Shown here piece by piece: positions 9,731-20,800 of a DNA stretch of 64,000 nt. Within the stretch, counting starts at the first letter, position 1. Every line of letters starts with the position of its first letter. Under the pieces are notes generated by a model. The model ran no database searches, was not told where the DNA came from, and saw nothing but the letters and a program-made list of their open reading frames with translations. The translations under genes were made by a program, and so were the position numbers. Origin of the DNA: Puccinia triticina (Eukaryota; Basidiomycota; Pucciniomycetes; Pucciniales; Pucciniaceae); the NCBI RefSeq assembly GCF_026914185.1, contig NC_070562.1:2356001-2420000 (forward strand), read 5' to 3'.

Positions 9731-10792
9731 TAGAGAATGTCAAAGTAGACCCGGGTACCGGTTGGACCGCCGGTACCCGCGCGGTTTTTCCACAAAACTG
9801 GCACCCGGCACCGCATCCGGCACCGCCTGGCGGGTACCAGCGGTACATAAGGCGGGTACCGGCGGTACCTGCTTGGTTTTTCTTTAAAACCAAAGGAAAT
9901 ATGTATTCCCTTCGGTGACCAGTTGACCAGAACTGCAATGGCCATCAAAGGGAATGTGTATTCCCTTCGATGACCGGCAAGGCCATTGAGGGCCTCTGGA
10001 TGGCCAAATGACCGTCCATTGAGGGCCTCCTGCTGGGCAGATGCCGCCCTTGAGGGCTTCCCCATGGCCAAATGGCTGACCGGCCATCAAGAGCCTCTTC
10101 AATGGCCAAATGATTGGCCATTGCGGTCCTCTCACGCAACACTGGGTCGCTACGCTAACCATAGCGGTTAGCGTAGCGTAGCGCAGCGCAAATGCGCTAT
10201 TTTTTAGTGTAGCGTTAGCGCAATTGCACGCATATTCGCTAACGCTACGCGCACGCGGTGCGCAGCTATTTTAGCTGATAGCGTAGCGTTAGCGCAGATG
10301 CGCGCAATTGCGCTAACGCTACACATGCAGGGCGCAAAAGAGTGCGCGCTACGCTGCGCTACAGCGCCTTTAGCGGGAAAAAAGGGCTTTTTTTCCGCTA
10401 AAAGCGCTGTAGCGCAGCGCAGCGTAGCGTAGCGACTGTAGCGGCGCGCTAACGCTAACAAAGAATTGGCGCGCTGTTAGCGCCGCTGAAAATTAGCGCA
10501 GCGTAGCGGCGCTAACAGCTCGCTAACGCTATGCAAAATAGATGGGCGCTTTTTGCCACTACGCTAACGCGTAGCGCTGAAATAGCGTAGCGTAGCCTAG
10601 CGACCCAGTGTTGTCTCACGGTCCCCCATCCCCCGGGGGTCGGGCGGTACTTGGGGGCGGTACCCGGGTACCACACCGCTTTTCGCCAAAAAACGGGCAC
10701 CCGGCACCGCTTGGCGGGTACCACGCAGACGCAGGCGGTACCCGCCAAGCGGTGCCGGGTACCGCCAACCGGGTACCACTTGACATTCTCTA
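9731..10792. mobile_element. hAT-like non-autonomous element, TSD GGTATCTG
   Basis: Terminal inverted repeat TAGAGAATGTCAA at 9731-9743, matched by its complement ending at 10792. The 8-bp duplication GGTATCTG lies at 9723-9730 and 10793-10800. TAGAG ends and 8-bp duplications are hallmarks of the hAT superfamily. Both subterminal parts are packed with GGTACCCG-type words (9750-9875 and 10625-10790), as in the elements at 33423, 50123 and 51080. There is no transposase; it carries the nested MITE at 10137-10613. Confidence 0.85.
10137..10613. mobile_element. TAGCG-rich MITE nested in the hAT-like element, TSD TCTCACG
   Basis: Ends are CAACACTGGGTCGCTA (10137-10152) and its exact complement (10598-10613). 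The 7-bp duplication TCTCACG lies at 10130-10136 and 10614-10620. Almost all of the 477 bp consists of the words TAGCG, GCGTTAGC and their complements, so it can fold on itself at many registers. Superfamily is uncertain: duplication length and subterminal repeats would suit an hAT-related element, but the ends do not fit the hAT consensus. Confidence 0.85.
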
Positions 10793-10800
10793 GGTATCTG

Positions 10801-12238
10801 AAAGAAAGCAATCCTTTCCTGTTCCTACGCCGGCGTTGCTAATCAAGAGAGTACGGGAACAACGATCCACTCCGGGTTGTACACCGGGGTAGCTAGTCGA
10901 GAAAACATCTTGAGTATCTGCGCGTAAGGGCCTCGGACTTTTTCCAAAAGAAGGAAAGATAGATAAATTATGATCGCGTTTGATAGAGAGCCCTATGACT
11001 TGCTGGGATATAATTTTGAATGTCCCAGAAAGCAATTTGCAGCCGTTCATCCTCCTATCGCATCCTAGCAAGTTACCTCCATCGCCCTTCGCTAGCCCTG
11101 ATATATCCAACAATTCCATCACTTCGATGCCGCCGGAGACCTTCGCGCGACTCCTTAACACTAGAAAAAACCAATAATATGCCCTCATCTCAAGTACTGA
11201 CCACCAAGAATTAGGTCCTAATCTGTAGATTTCGGAAGTTTTCCTGTGGGTTGAAGCTGGATGGAGAGATTCAAAGATGGGGATATGGTTTGAAAGGAGT
11301 GGAAGGACTGTTTGATGAAATGTTAAGTTGCTTTGCTGCAAAATTTCATGAAAAAGGGAAGAAGAAGCTGAGTTGTAAAAATTTTGAAATTCCAGGTTGC
11401 TGTTTCCAGAAGTTTTGTTGATTTTTGAGATGTTTCTTTTCTGATGCTGGTCCTCCCCCAGCTTAGCTGATGTCCCCAGAAACTGACCAAAGAAAAAGTG
11501 CTTGATTCCAACTGACAGCCATCTTGGAGTAATTTTTGGAGTAGGGAAAAATGGTGGAATGCTGAGAGGAGGATTGGGAGAAATTTGAATAGGTTGGTCC
11601 ACTGAATTGATTTCTTTTGGTGTTAGAGGAGTAAAGGCTGAGCCAGGGTGATTTATGTTTGATTGAATATTGATTTTCCAGTTCTGAATGTTGGGTAGGA
11701 TAATTGGTACAACAGAATCCTGTCCAGGTGAGTCCATGATTGATAGTGAGTCATCTCTAGCAGTGAGTTCCAATCCAGTTTGATAAGCCAGCTCCTCAGA
11801 TATGAAATTGTCCATTAATCCAGTTTCCTTTAGGGGCTGATGGGGTTTTCCCATGATGTTGCTGTCCATGTGAGGAGGTAGGAATTTTCCATCTGTGAGG
11901 GCTATAGAGGGAGAAGGTTTGCTGGTGGTGGCAGGTGAGTTGTCCTTGGCATTTGGGGTGTCTGTCCTATTGAGTCTCCTCCTGTTGATAACTGCTACTG
12001 ATTTGACCTTCTTAACTCCTTTACTGATTGGATCCTGGTACCTTGGCATGGCTGGTTCTCTGTTTAAGAAGTGAGTTTTGGACCTGGTGGGGTGTGTTGA
12101 ATGGTCCCTTTGGCGCTGATATCTGGGAAAATGAATTGGAATACCTATAAGATCCTCTGATTCTTCTGACTGTTGATTGTTGTCCCTGTAGGGTCCATAA
12201 CTGGGTATAGCAGGAGGTACCATGCCTTGGTGAGACAT
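10801..12238 (-). pseudogene. Decayed gag of a family A Gypsy element
   Basis: ATG at 12238 (MSHQGMVPPAIPSYGPYRDN), followed by PRYQDPISKGVKKVKSV, which corresponds to MPAYKGPIKGVKIKPL in the intact gag at 1543-4047, and a segment like its protease C-terminus (SVVPIILPN). Then come TPLTPKEI and FFPTPKITPRWLS, which match the pol N-terminal linker. The capsid core, zinc knuckle and protease active site are missing, so a large internal deletion has occurred, and the frame runs on into unrelated sequence below about 11240. Not functional. Confidence 0.65.
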
Positions 12239-12460
12239 AGTTGGAATAGGTAAGTTGAATTTAAGTCTGGAAGTGTTGAAGGTTGATAGTGGATGTGCTG
12301 ATAATGTTACTGATGGTTGAAATAGATTCTAATAGTAGGAGGTTGCTTTATAAAGGAGGAGTATGAGAAGTGTAGGTAAAGTAGTATGTAGCTGATGGTA
12401 AAAGTATTACTAAGGCTGAAGATATATGAAGTATAGAAAAGCCACTGTTGGGACACCACT

Positions 12461-13368
12461 TGTGGAACTACTCAAGGGGCAGAATAGAGCTTGGAAGGGA
12501 AATGGATAGCAACACTAGTACTAATGTAAGCTATGCAAGGGTGCTGATGAGGCTGCCTTCCTGACTAATGCTGAGGGGATGAGAGTAACACTAAGAAAAA
12601 GAAGAAAAGGTGTGGCTGATTTCTACTTGATCTTAGGAGCTAGTACTATGAGCTGACTACTGACTACTGAGGATGAGACGGTTGGGGCAATGGTTGAAGG
12701 GGGAAAGCAATGACAATGATTCACTGGCAATGGGTTGATGAGATTGGGCACTATAATTTCTGTATCTAATAATCTGCATATAGTTCTCTGCATGAGGTAC
12801 AAGTGAGGGGGGAAGGACAGTTCTTATATGAAGGAAGGATGAGCACAGACAATGAGGAGTTCTGGCTATGGGAAGGAAGGTTGTACAAATGGGGAAAGGT
12901 TCTGGATATGGGAATAAAAGATTGTACAAATGGGGAAAGTGATGTGAACATAGTAACAGCTTGTAATGATGAGCACTACTGAAAGGGATAAGCACAGATC
13001 CAATGATGTAATGTGTACAATAGGTATAGTACATAATGAGTAAAGTATGTAAAGGGTTTAGCATGTGAGAAAATATCTGTGAAAAGAATTTAATGAAATG
13101 ATTCAAGTAAGTTACTAATGAAATGAGTATTGTAACTAATGAAGACTGTAAGGTTTCTGTAAGTCTTATATCCTTTATAACTATTGAACCATTGAAGATA
13201 AGGGGGTACTATGTATGAGTGACTATAGGTGAAATTTGGCGTAGAATCTGAATATGTAATAATAATGAGGTATTTGTAAAGTTTTATGGGGAAATGGGTA
13301 ATGTAATGATGAATATATGTAAAGGAAAGCAATAAAATACTACTTATGGTTTGGAATGGAGCACCACA
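12461..13368 (-). repeat. 5' LTR of the decayed family A element
   Basis: 908 bp, minus orientation, TGTGGT at 13368 to TTCCACA at 12461, followed by the same primer-binding string as at 4261-4277. It shares AATACCTCATTATTA and ATATTCAGATTCTAC with the LTR at 4280-5221. The outer flank is CCGT (13369-13372). Confidence 0.85.
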
Positions 13369-13712
13369 CCGTTCCGGTCATCAAGATATGTGCGTGGTCC
13401 TCTACAGTCATTGAGAGGAGTAAACAACTCCGCTCAATGAATGAACGGTTCTCTCCGGCCATTGAGAGGTGTATAATATAAGATAACTCCTCTTGATGAC
13501 TGGTCCGCTTGGGTCATCAAGAGGAGTATTGCCTTTGTTTGCTCCTTTCATTGAGATACATGCGTCCTGATGACCAGAACGTTCTGGTCATTGAGATACA
13601 TGCGTCACGGTGACCAGATCATTCTGCTCATCGATGGACATGCATCCTGATGACCAGAAAGTTCCAGTCATCGAGGGGAGTGTGTTATACTCCTATTGAT
13701 GACTGGAACAAG
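13369..13712. repeat. Degenerate minisatellite (GGTCATYGAGAGGAGT words)
   Basis: About 340 bp of imperfect repeats of CCGGTCATTGAGAGGAGT and CTGATGACCAGAACGTTC type, a continuation of the array at 9105-9250. No coding potential is claimed. Confidence 0.6.
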
Positions 13713-14040
13713 GGTGGTGGGTGGCGCTGGAGGAGTGATCTGCCTGTTGGATTGCGGGTTGAACTGCCAGTCCATAATTGGAGCTGAGCCGCGACTGCTG
13801 TGACATGTGCTTGCGGGCCGGGGAACGTAGGCTAACTGCCCCCCGGACCGTTGGAGATGCTCTTACCTGGTATTGACCCAAACTGAAATTTTTGTTGACT
13901 TGTCTACTTATTTTAGCATGGCTATTCCTTGATCCCCTCCTGCTAACAACAACGTTACCACTTGACGTGGTCGATATGCCCCGCTGGCTCCTTGACCCCC
14001 TTTCAATGGGATCGACTACTGCGAAGACAAGCTTCAACGT

Positions 14041-14277
14041 ATGACTCCCGAAGAAAGCTTGTATCTCGCCAATAATCCGCGCTTCTGGCGCACCATTGCC
14101 CCTCTCGAGGCGTCCGAAGAGGTCTCTGAGAGCAGCAACAACGATTACAAAGATCCTTTGTTATCTGATTTCACCAATACAAATCCTGCCTATCCAAACG
14201 GGATTATGATGGGCGCCGCCTCAGCTTCTTCTAAAAGAATTCAAACAACTAAAATAATAATTTCTCCGTTAAACTAG
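14041..14277 (+). CDS. Short unassigned open frame
   Basis: ATG at 14041 gives MTPEESLYLANNPRFWRTIA and about 78 residues. The first 60 look like ordinary protein (acidic, with an NNPRFW motif); the end is low complexity. There is no recognised domain and no clear partner exon. It could be a captured exon or the relic of a retroelement 5' region. The opposite strand is also open, which weakens the call. Confidence 0.3.
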   Translation: MTPEESLYLANNPRFWRTIAPLEASEEVSESSNNDYKDPLLSDFTNTNPAYPNGIMMGAASASSKRIQTTKIIISPLN

Positions 14278-14976
14278 TTGTATTTACAAACTAATAGTTA
14301 AGTAAGAAAGAGTTCGGACAGAAGTGTTTACCTAAAAGCAACACTGGAGGATGCTTGCTTAGGGACCTTCTGTCCGGTTGCTTGGTTCTGGGTCTGGTAC
14401 CGTCAATCGTGAGATCGGGGTCTGTCTGAACTTGGATACAAGACGAGACAGGGACCAATCAGCGTAGCAGCTTGGTCTTGTCCTGTCGGAACGGGTGGTA
14501 TTGCTGTGAGTCTGTTTGTTGTGCGCGCAACGTTCTGAGTCAGTTTCTCTTCTGTCTCTTTGTTCTGTATTGGATCTGTTTCTTCTGCTTACCAGGTGCT
14601 TGCACCTCCGATAGTCTTACGAGTGAGTCTTGTTTCTTTCTGGGTCCGAGTCGATCCGCAAGAGTTCTGTAGTAGAAAATGTAAGATCTAGTCAGCCTTA
14701 TTTCTAAGTCTTCTATGATCTAGCTCTTGGGACGTACAAGGTTGGTCTTTCTTGTTTGTTTGGCTGGGCTTTGACCTGTGCGGTTCTTGCTGGTTGATCC
14801 TCGGCTGCGATCGTCAAAGCGATGTTTGTCAGCTTGTGGTCTGGGGCTTTGTACTGCAAAAGGGGCTTAATCAGCTTACCTTTCTTAGCAGCTGGGCTTA
14901 TTCTGGTTGCGAGCTTCCTTGCGGAATGCTGCGCGTCTGGGGTTAACCGCGCGAGCTTCCTTGCGGGTAGCTGCGG
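14278..14976 (+). other. Probable 5' LTR/leader of the second Gypsy relic
   Basis: No gene. The stretch lies immediately upstream of a gag frame in the same orientation. It contains an inverted pair (GGACAGAAG at 14316-14324 and CTTCTGTCC at 14368-14376) and a repeated CGAGCTTCCTTGCGG (14899 and 14951). LTR ends were not located. Confidence 0.35.
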
Positions 14977-16012
14977 GTGGGGGTCTGGGTCCATAATCCT
15001 ACATCTTCCTCAGGAGGCCAGGGCGCAGCTCGGGACGCAGTCACCCAGGCAATGAATGACCTCCGCGTCAAAGGCAAGGCTCGGGCGGTGTCTGACGATG
15101 GGACCGAGAAACCCACCCTCCCTTTTGCCGACGCTCCTTTACCTGCTGCGCCGCCTGCTCGCAAGGCTGACAAAGTCGACAAATACTTTGAACGTGCTCC
15201 AGGAGTCCCTCGGATCAACCGTCATACTGGCTGGGAGAGATCTCTCTCGACGGTCTTAAAAATTTGGTTCAGTCAGAAACAAGCCAAGTACACCGGCTCA
15301 ATCCATTCCGACGCACGGGTTTGGTTGTCGGATCTTCAGCTGTCTCTCGAGATGATCCATGCTCATCCATTGTTGTGGCACACTGTTGGTTTCAACATGC
15401 TCGATGGATGGGCTTTAGACAAATTGAAGGTGGCCCGCGAAGACAACAATGAACCTCAGAACTGGCCAGCATTCAAGGCCTGGCTTACCAAAGACAAACC
15501 CCCTCGCGATGAACAAACGGTCTGTTGCCCGCGCTTGAAAGCAGCTTCGCCAGGGTCCAAACAAAACCCTTGAGCATTTTATGCAACACTTTTCTTTGTG
15601 GCAAATCACTGCCAAAAACTACGGTTTTGAGTATGATGAAATCACCGGATTTGTTTTGAAAGTCAATCCCGGCCTGTCCAAACGACTTGACATTATCATG
15701 GCGACGGCGGAGCGCGACAACAAGGAGATGTCTTTCCGAAGTGTCCAATCTGCTGCCCTTGACGAGGACCGACGTTATCATTCGTCTCATGTTGCTTCAA
15801 CTTCAGAGAAGTCCCCGAAACGCCAGTCGGACGCCAACGACTCTTCCTCTGGGAAGAAATCAAAGGCCAACTCTGGCGAGCGGGTTTGCTACAATTGCGG
15901 CAAACCGGGACACAACAGTAACAAGTGTCCGGAGCCTAAGACAGAGAAGCAGCAACGCTACGATGCGAAGCGCGCTGCTTCTGGCTCAAACTCTGTTTCT
16001 TTAAATGTGTAG
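14977..16012 (+). pseudogene. gag: Ty3/Gypsy gag with one internal frameshift
   Basis: Two overlapping frames make one Gag. 14977-15573 carries the N-terminal and capsid part (WLSDLQLSLEMIHAHPLLWH, then WPAFKAWLTKD). After a frame break near 15530-15560 the frame 15581-16012 continues with HFMQHFSLWQITAKNY, a basic Ser/Lys linker and the zinc knuckle CYNCGKPGHNSNKC (C-x2-C-x4-H-x4-C). No good ATG is visible upstream; the frame opens at GTG. The gag stop at 16010-16012 directly follows a -1 slippery heptamer that leads into the protease. The break marks it as dead, or reflects a sequence error. Confidence 0.75.
16000..16006 (+). promoter_or_regulatory. -1 frameshift heptamer (T TTA AAT) at the gag/protease junction
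   Basis: The last gag codons are TCT TTA AAT GTG TAG. The heptamer T TTA AAT is in correct X XXY YYZ phase, six bases before the stop. The -1 frame from there is open straight into the protease frame. U UUA AAU is a known, usually moderate, -1 slippery sequence. Confidence 0.7.
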
Positions 16013-16719
16013 TTGGTGCGCAATTGTCTCTGCCACCGACCGATAACTCTCCTTGTATTTCTGTTTTGCGCAATAAAAACAATACGTTTGTTACTACTTC
16101 TGAGAGTGATCAACCTGAACAAATAAGTTCAAAAACAGCTATAGCAATGAGTGCTACTATCCCAAATGAGGATGTAGCTTTGTCTCCTACAGAGAGATTT
16201 GTACGTACCATGCCATCCGGAGATGTGATTTGCGATTTGTTAGGCACTAATTCTGATCAGTTACTGTCTATACCTCAAAATGAGGAAAACTTTTGTGTAA
16301 ATTTCTTTCAATCAATTGAAGGGCAAATAGCTAACGTCCTTATAGATACAGGTGCGGGTTCATCTTATGTTTCAAAGAGATTTGTCGCAGACCAAGGTCT
16401 GAAAACTTTATCATGTGTGCCATTTGCCGTCGCGGGTGCTTTTGGGAATACAATCACTAACAAGGCCATGTGTAAGCTGTGTCTTTCCCTTGGTGAATTC
16501 CAGGGCTTTGTCACCTGTCGTGTGGCTCCCCTCTCATCCTATGATCTCATATTGGGGCGTGACTGGATAGCAGCGAATGCTTCCAGCACGGATTGGAAGA
16601 ATAATGAGTGGCTTTTGCGTAACGCTGACGGTAGCACAGTGTCCTTTGTCCCAAGGAACAATCTTTCTATGCCTTATGATCTTGCAATGATCACTGACGA
16701 GTTTTCACTTTTTCTGTAG
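16007..16719 (+). CDS. Retropepsin-like aspartic protease of the second Gypsy relic
   Basis: In the -1 frame relative to gag, reached through the heptamer at 16000-16006; the first internal ATG is at 16147. Active-site signature VLIDTGAGSSYVS (near 16338-16375) and the C-terminal strand LILGRDWIAANAS (near 16549-16585) define a retroviral-type aspartic protease that dimerises to mature Gag. The frame ends at 16719 and no RT follows: the element is truncated about 310 bp before the SET gene start. Confidence 0.75.
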
Positions 16720-17029
16720 AGGGCAACAAAAGTAAGAATTTTTCCAAATCAAAGCCCATGGTACAGGCCCTTAGTTAAGCTCGCAAAACTCCTCCTGTCC
16801 AAGTTGCAACCTCGCGGTGGCGAGTCGCGACTGTGGCTGTGCTGCTGCGATTCTCCGGTAAAACGAGTATTAACCAGTTTTGTCGAGTTTCTGACTTCGC
16901 CCACTTTAGGGCGCGCGCCACGTTCACCACAAGGGGCGAGACTCCTCCCTGTGGCTGAAAATATCCCCCAAGTTTTATTAATACCTTCCTCTCAACAACC
17001 GACACATCTCCAAAACTTCACCAATCAAC
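16720..17029 (+). promoter_or_regulatory. Upstream region of the SET-family gene
   Basis: Joins the truncated retroelement to the host gene. It holds a GC-rich block (16905-16950, GGGCGCGCGCCACG) and then a pyrimidine/A-rich leader that ends CAATCAACATG at 17030. No clear TATA box is present at a conventional distance. The true promoter is short or has been replaced by retroelement sequence. Confidence 0.4.
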
Positions 17030-18341
17030 ATGTCTGCTACTGATGCCAGCGCTGCTGCCGCCGAACAATTTGAATTGGTTACCTTCGATTCCAACCTCGA
17101 GCGCGAATCGCAGCTCAAGGAAGCCTACGGCGAAGGGCAATTCGACCAAGTCTTGAAATTCGATGAAGAACTATTGAAAGCAGAATGGGAAGCTTGTCAG
17201 TTATTTTTCTTCTTCATACCAGATAGTCATCAATCAGTTGCTGTGCTGTTTTGCAACGGACGCGTCCTTCTCGATCGAAAAAAACTGACAAAGCTTTCCC
17301 CCTTTCTCTCGAATACAGACAATCACAAGGTCAAACTACTCGATCCTATCTACAAGAGACGCAGTGAATTTGTCAAGAAAATTCCCGGCTTTTGGCTCCA
17401 AGTTGTTAGTATTAACCCCCAAGGGCAATTTCCGAGGTGGACGGTCCCCTTATTTATCCTTAACTGAAGTTGGACATGTTGCTTGTATGGTTGCTTTGAT
17501 TGCAGTTGACAAACGATCCTGCTTGCCACCACCACGTTGACGCGATCGATAGGGACGCATTGTCTCATTTAGAGGACTTGACAATCGATCATGACCCCAA
17601 CGATGCGAGAAGTGTGACCTTCCACTTTGTGAGTTGTTCGTCTCATATATAAAAAAGTATACCCTCTGCTTGGATATAGATCATAACCAAAAGTAGCTCA
17701 CTGTTTTTCTTCCCCAGCATTTTGCCAAGGGAAACCCCTACTTCTCTGACCGGATCTTGACCAAGAAATTCGTCGTCGATCTTGAGGACGAGCCTGTGGC
17801 TGTGAATGGCTCTGGCGAGAAACCAAATCCTTTACTTGCCGAGATGAACAAGAAATACGATCTCGATCGCCAGGTCAAGTCGACTCCAGTCCCGATCCAA
17901 TGGGCATCTGACGAACACAACTTGGTGGCCAAAAAGCCTTGCATGACGCTTGAAGAGTTAGAAAACCAGCAAGGCGAGATCGAAATCGAGGAGGCGTCTG
18001 GCAGCTTTTTCAACTTCTTTTCTTACGAAGAAGATCGGTATCAATTGCACACCCACCTCTTGGAACTTCATTCCAAAGCATTAGAGTAAGTCTTCCGCCC
18101 TGGCTCATCTTAATCACGTTTGCCTGTTGAATTCCACCTTCCTCACGACTTTATCTATATATATTTTTTGTTATGTTTTGAAAGTCTCTACGCAGGAGTC
18201 GTCGAAGCCGCCAACGAAACCTTCGGGTTTAGCGATGAGGATTCGGACGAGGAGGACGGGGATCCCAACCAAGTCGTCGATCTTGAGTCTGAGTCCAACG
18301 ACGAACCCAAAAAGAAGAAAGCCAAGGTATCATCCGCCTGA
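17030..18341 (+). CDS. SET/TAF-I (NAP family) histone chaperone, five exons
   Basis: Proposed exons: 17030-17195, 17319-17404, 17506-17628, 17718-18085 and 18185-18341, joining in frame to 299 residues. Introns are short with GT-AG ends; intron 2 could start at 17402 instead of 17405, a change of one residue. Features: an N-terminal coiled helix (residues about 10-75); the core signature IPGFWLQV (about 77-84), the region around NPYFSD (about 131-136) and SFFNFF (about 221-226), as in SET/Vps75; and a long acidic tail after residue 255 (DEDSDEEDGD) that ends in a basic KKKKAK stretch, a likely nuclear signal. The family binds H3-H4/H2A-H2B and acts in chromatin assembly and acetylation. Nothing is missing; it is probably the best host gene here. 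Confidence 0.88.
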
Positions 18342-19097
18342 GAATTACACGTTCATCTGGCTGCATGGTCCCCGCTCAGAAATATCCATGTGTTCTCCTT
18401 TTTTGGAGGCAATTTTTTTGTTTGTTTGTTTCCCATTGGGATTGGATTTTCTTAATCAATTGTCGAGTCACCCGGTCAACTTAATAGGTACTCGATTCAT
18501 ATCGGTACCTCCAGTCTCCTTTTCTCTTCTTCTCTTGTCTATTCATATAACGGCTCGAGAAAAAAACAAACGGCTGAGCATGTGCTTTTCCTTGAGTTCT
18601 TCCGATTTCCTCCACATAGAACGACAGAAAATGAGCTGTTTATCCCCATACTCCATACAACCAACTTGATTGTTTGTCAACAATCTTGTCAAGGAAATGT
18701 CCTTTCCAATCGTTTCCCTAAGAGTCTACAATTCCTTTTGAAGCTGTGCACCTTGATCAAGGGTCTGTTGGTAAGTTCGTGTGGAAATTTCCACAGTCAG
18801 ACATGGTGTTGCATTCAGACTAATTCTGGAACTTGCCTCAGTCCCTCGATCACAGGCGCCAGAGAGCCCCGAAGCGACCCTCCGAAGAAGGAACCCATGC
18901 CATACCGAGCTTACTAAAGCCTAGGCGCCAAGCCTTTAATGTCGCATCATTGGCCCTACAGAGTCGACTTTTTCTTGTAAAAAACAGTATATATTTTTGG
19001 AAAATGATTTAAAAACTGTAGTTTGGGGTTTAAAAAAATGAGTGGACTTGTAGCCTGTTATCTCAGGTTTAATTCCTTGTTTTTTTAGCTTACTGCA
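18342..19097. other. 3' flank of the SET gene and AT-rich spacer
   Basis: No supported gene. T-rich tracts at 18400-18425 could serve the 3' end of the SET transcript. A short segment at 18837-18925 (CAGTCCCTCGATCACAGGCG) resembles one end of the AAGTCCCTC family seen at 20801, 25256, 34901 and 40735. Confidence 0.35.
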
Positions 19098-19249
19098 CAC
19101 TGCCAGCATATTTGGCTGGGATGCACTCAACCAATTTAAAATGGGTTGATCACATCCAACAAAATATAAAACCAAGGGCTTGGATTTATATTTCATCAGT
19201 TAAGATCAACCAAGTTTAAATTGGTTGAGTTCATCCTACACCACCAGTG
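19098..19249. repeat. Foldback MITE, copy 1 (CACTGCCAGCATATTTGGC ends)
   Basis: Starts CACTGCCAGCATATTTGGCT and folds back on itself (CAACCAATTTAAAATGGGTTGATC against GATCAACCAAGTTTAAATTGG, trimmed). The right end is shortened to CCAGTG. Same family as 22238-22453, with a right-hand half copy at 20105-20160. No target duplication is visible. Confidence 0.6.
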
Positions 19250-19664
19250 AAGTTCTTTGAAATGATTTTGGTTGGTAACCAATATCATTTCAAGGTGTCT
19301 GCCTGCAAGGGGGGACCGTTGTCAGACAGTTGGTGTTTCCACTGGAATTTTCCTGGAATTCTACTGGAGGGCAATCCAAAAATATCACTGATTGCCAACA
19401 CCTTTCCGAATTGCTTTTGAATGGTATTCGGAATAGCCCAGTTCATGTTGGTCACTTTAACACTATTTTTGTCAAATTTTATCAGTAAATTTTCATGAAT
19501 TTTTCAAATATCAGAAACAGTGAATCCTGAAGAATCTGACCATTTTGTAAAAATTGCAAAATTTTAATCATAAATGGGTTAAAAATAGCTTTAAAGTTCC
19601 AACATAAACCGGGCTAATGGTTCCGGGCTGTGGCGGGTGGTGATTGGCTCAAAATGGATACCAC

Positions 19665-19760
19665 ACAAATCACCCAGCCAAAAGGGAGGCTTAAACCAGC
19701 AACATGCTGCTGATCTACCCCCACTGGAGCTCCTTGACCACTACGCTAGACAAGCCATAT
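19665..19760 (-). repeat. tRNA-like SINE relic
   Basis: On the minus strand the order is TAGCGTAGTGGTCAAGGAGC (A-box-like), a variable centre, then GCTGGTTTAAGCCTCCC (B-box-like GGTTTAAGCC). The spacing and order are those of a pol III promoter. Arms do not pair well enough for a tRNA gene, so a tRNA-derived SINE is the better reading. Confidence 0.45.
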
Positions 19761-20223
19761 GGGGCAAGGCGTGATTTGTGCTTATGAGCCTGCATCTGCA
19801 AGGCTTCATTGGTCATGTACAGAAGTTTTCCGGGAAAAATCCAAGAGAAATACCGGAAAGAGATTCCAGTCTGTATTTCCTGGAATGAAGTCAAAACATT
19901 TTTTGACTTCGTTCCAATGCAACCCTTTTTTTTGGGTTTGGTTTTAACCCAAATTGCGATTGGAATGATTCCGGTCCTTTTACCATACCAGAAGCATTCC
20001 GACCGGTTTTTGATCCTTTGACCATACCAGAATGATTCTGGGTGGTTTTCAGTTTTTTGTACCATCCAGTAAATTTACTGGATGGAAACTTTAAAACCTC
20101 ACCTGTGGTGTAGTTTAACTGGGATAACCTCAACCCAGCCAATTATGCTGGAAATGCTGCGCCTCATACATAATTACTAGCCCAATCCACCTACTGTGGA
20201 CTGGTGCTGAAGGGGTCTTCCAG

Positions 20224-20420
20224 CAATGCTGCAACCAATCCAATATCATACAGGTATTGGCCAATACAGAGGATCATATTGGTTTTCCAATATTTACTTT
20301 GTATCAGAAAGAGCTTTATTGGATTGGCTTCTTGATACAATACTATGGTATTGTATTGAGAAGCCAATACCAATTATTGTATCACAATACCTATACATTA
20401 TCAATCCAGGCTCACATGGA
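20224..20420. repeat. Foldback repeat built on GTATTGTATTGG words
   Basis: Words CCAATAC, GTATTGG and GTATCA alternate on both strands, and TTGATACAATAC/GGTATTGTATT pair at short range. A related stretch lies at 21965-22125. No duplication or coding content. Confidence 0.45.
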
Positions 20421-20800
20421 GTTTTTTTTTTTGATTAATTACATTCTGGTTTTGCTACCGGATAGGATTGAGAGAATGGTTTTTCTGCTTAATTACCTGT
20501 TGGTCTTGCTACTAGTAAGGATGTAGAGAATACGACTGAAAAATTACAACTGTAAGTCTTTAGGGTTAATTTTTTTTCAAGGTTGAACACCGACTGCAAT
20601 GGGTTTTGACAAGGCAATGCAAATGATCAGACCATTTCTGACAAGGCCTGGGTAATACACAAAGAGGGTTGGGTGGGAGGTTCTTGTTTGTGATTGAGGA
20701 GGAAGATGCAGGGAGCTTGGGATGGGTAGCAGGGCAAGGACAGCTTCCGCAAGACTGTGCTGGGTGTTGAGGACGGCACGGATGAGCCGAACTTATGGAA

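Noticed and set aside
10204..10461. Ala/Arg-rich protein on the minus strand
   Set aside because: Translation of the TAGCG-word MITE; no evidence of coding.
9254..13368. Ordinary full-length LTR retrotransposon
   Set aside because: Only one LTR is recognisable, the left end is inverted, and gag is deleted and pol absent.
8818..13865. TAGAGCATCTCTAAC at 8818 and GTTGGAGATGCTCTTA at 13850-13865 as ends of one large hAT-like element
   Set aside because: The ends match only imperfectly and the flanks (GACGGCTT after removing the solo LTR, and CCTGGTAT) share no duplication.
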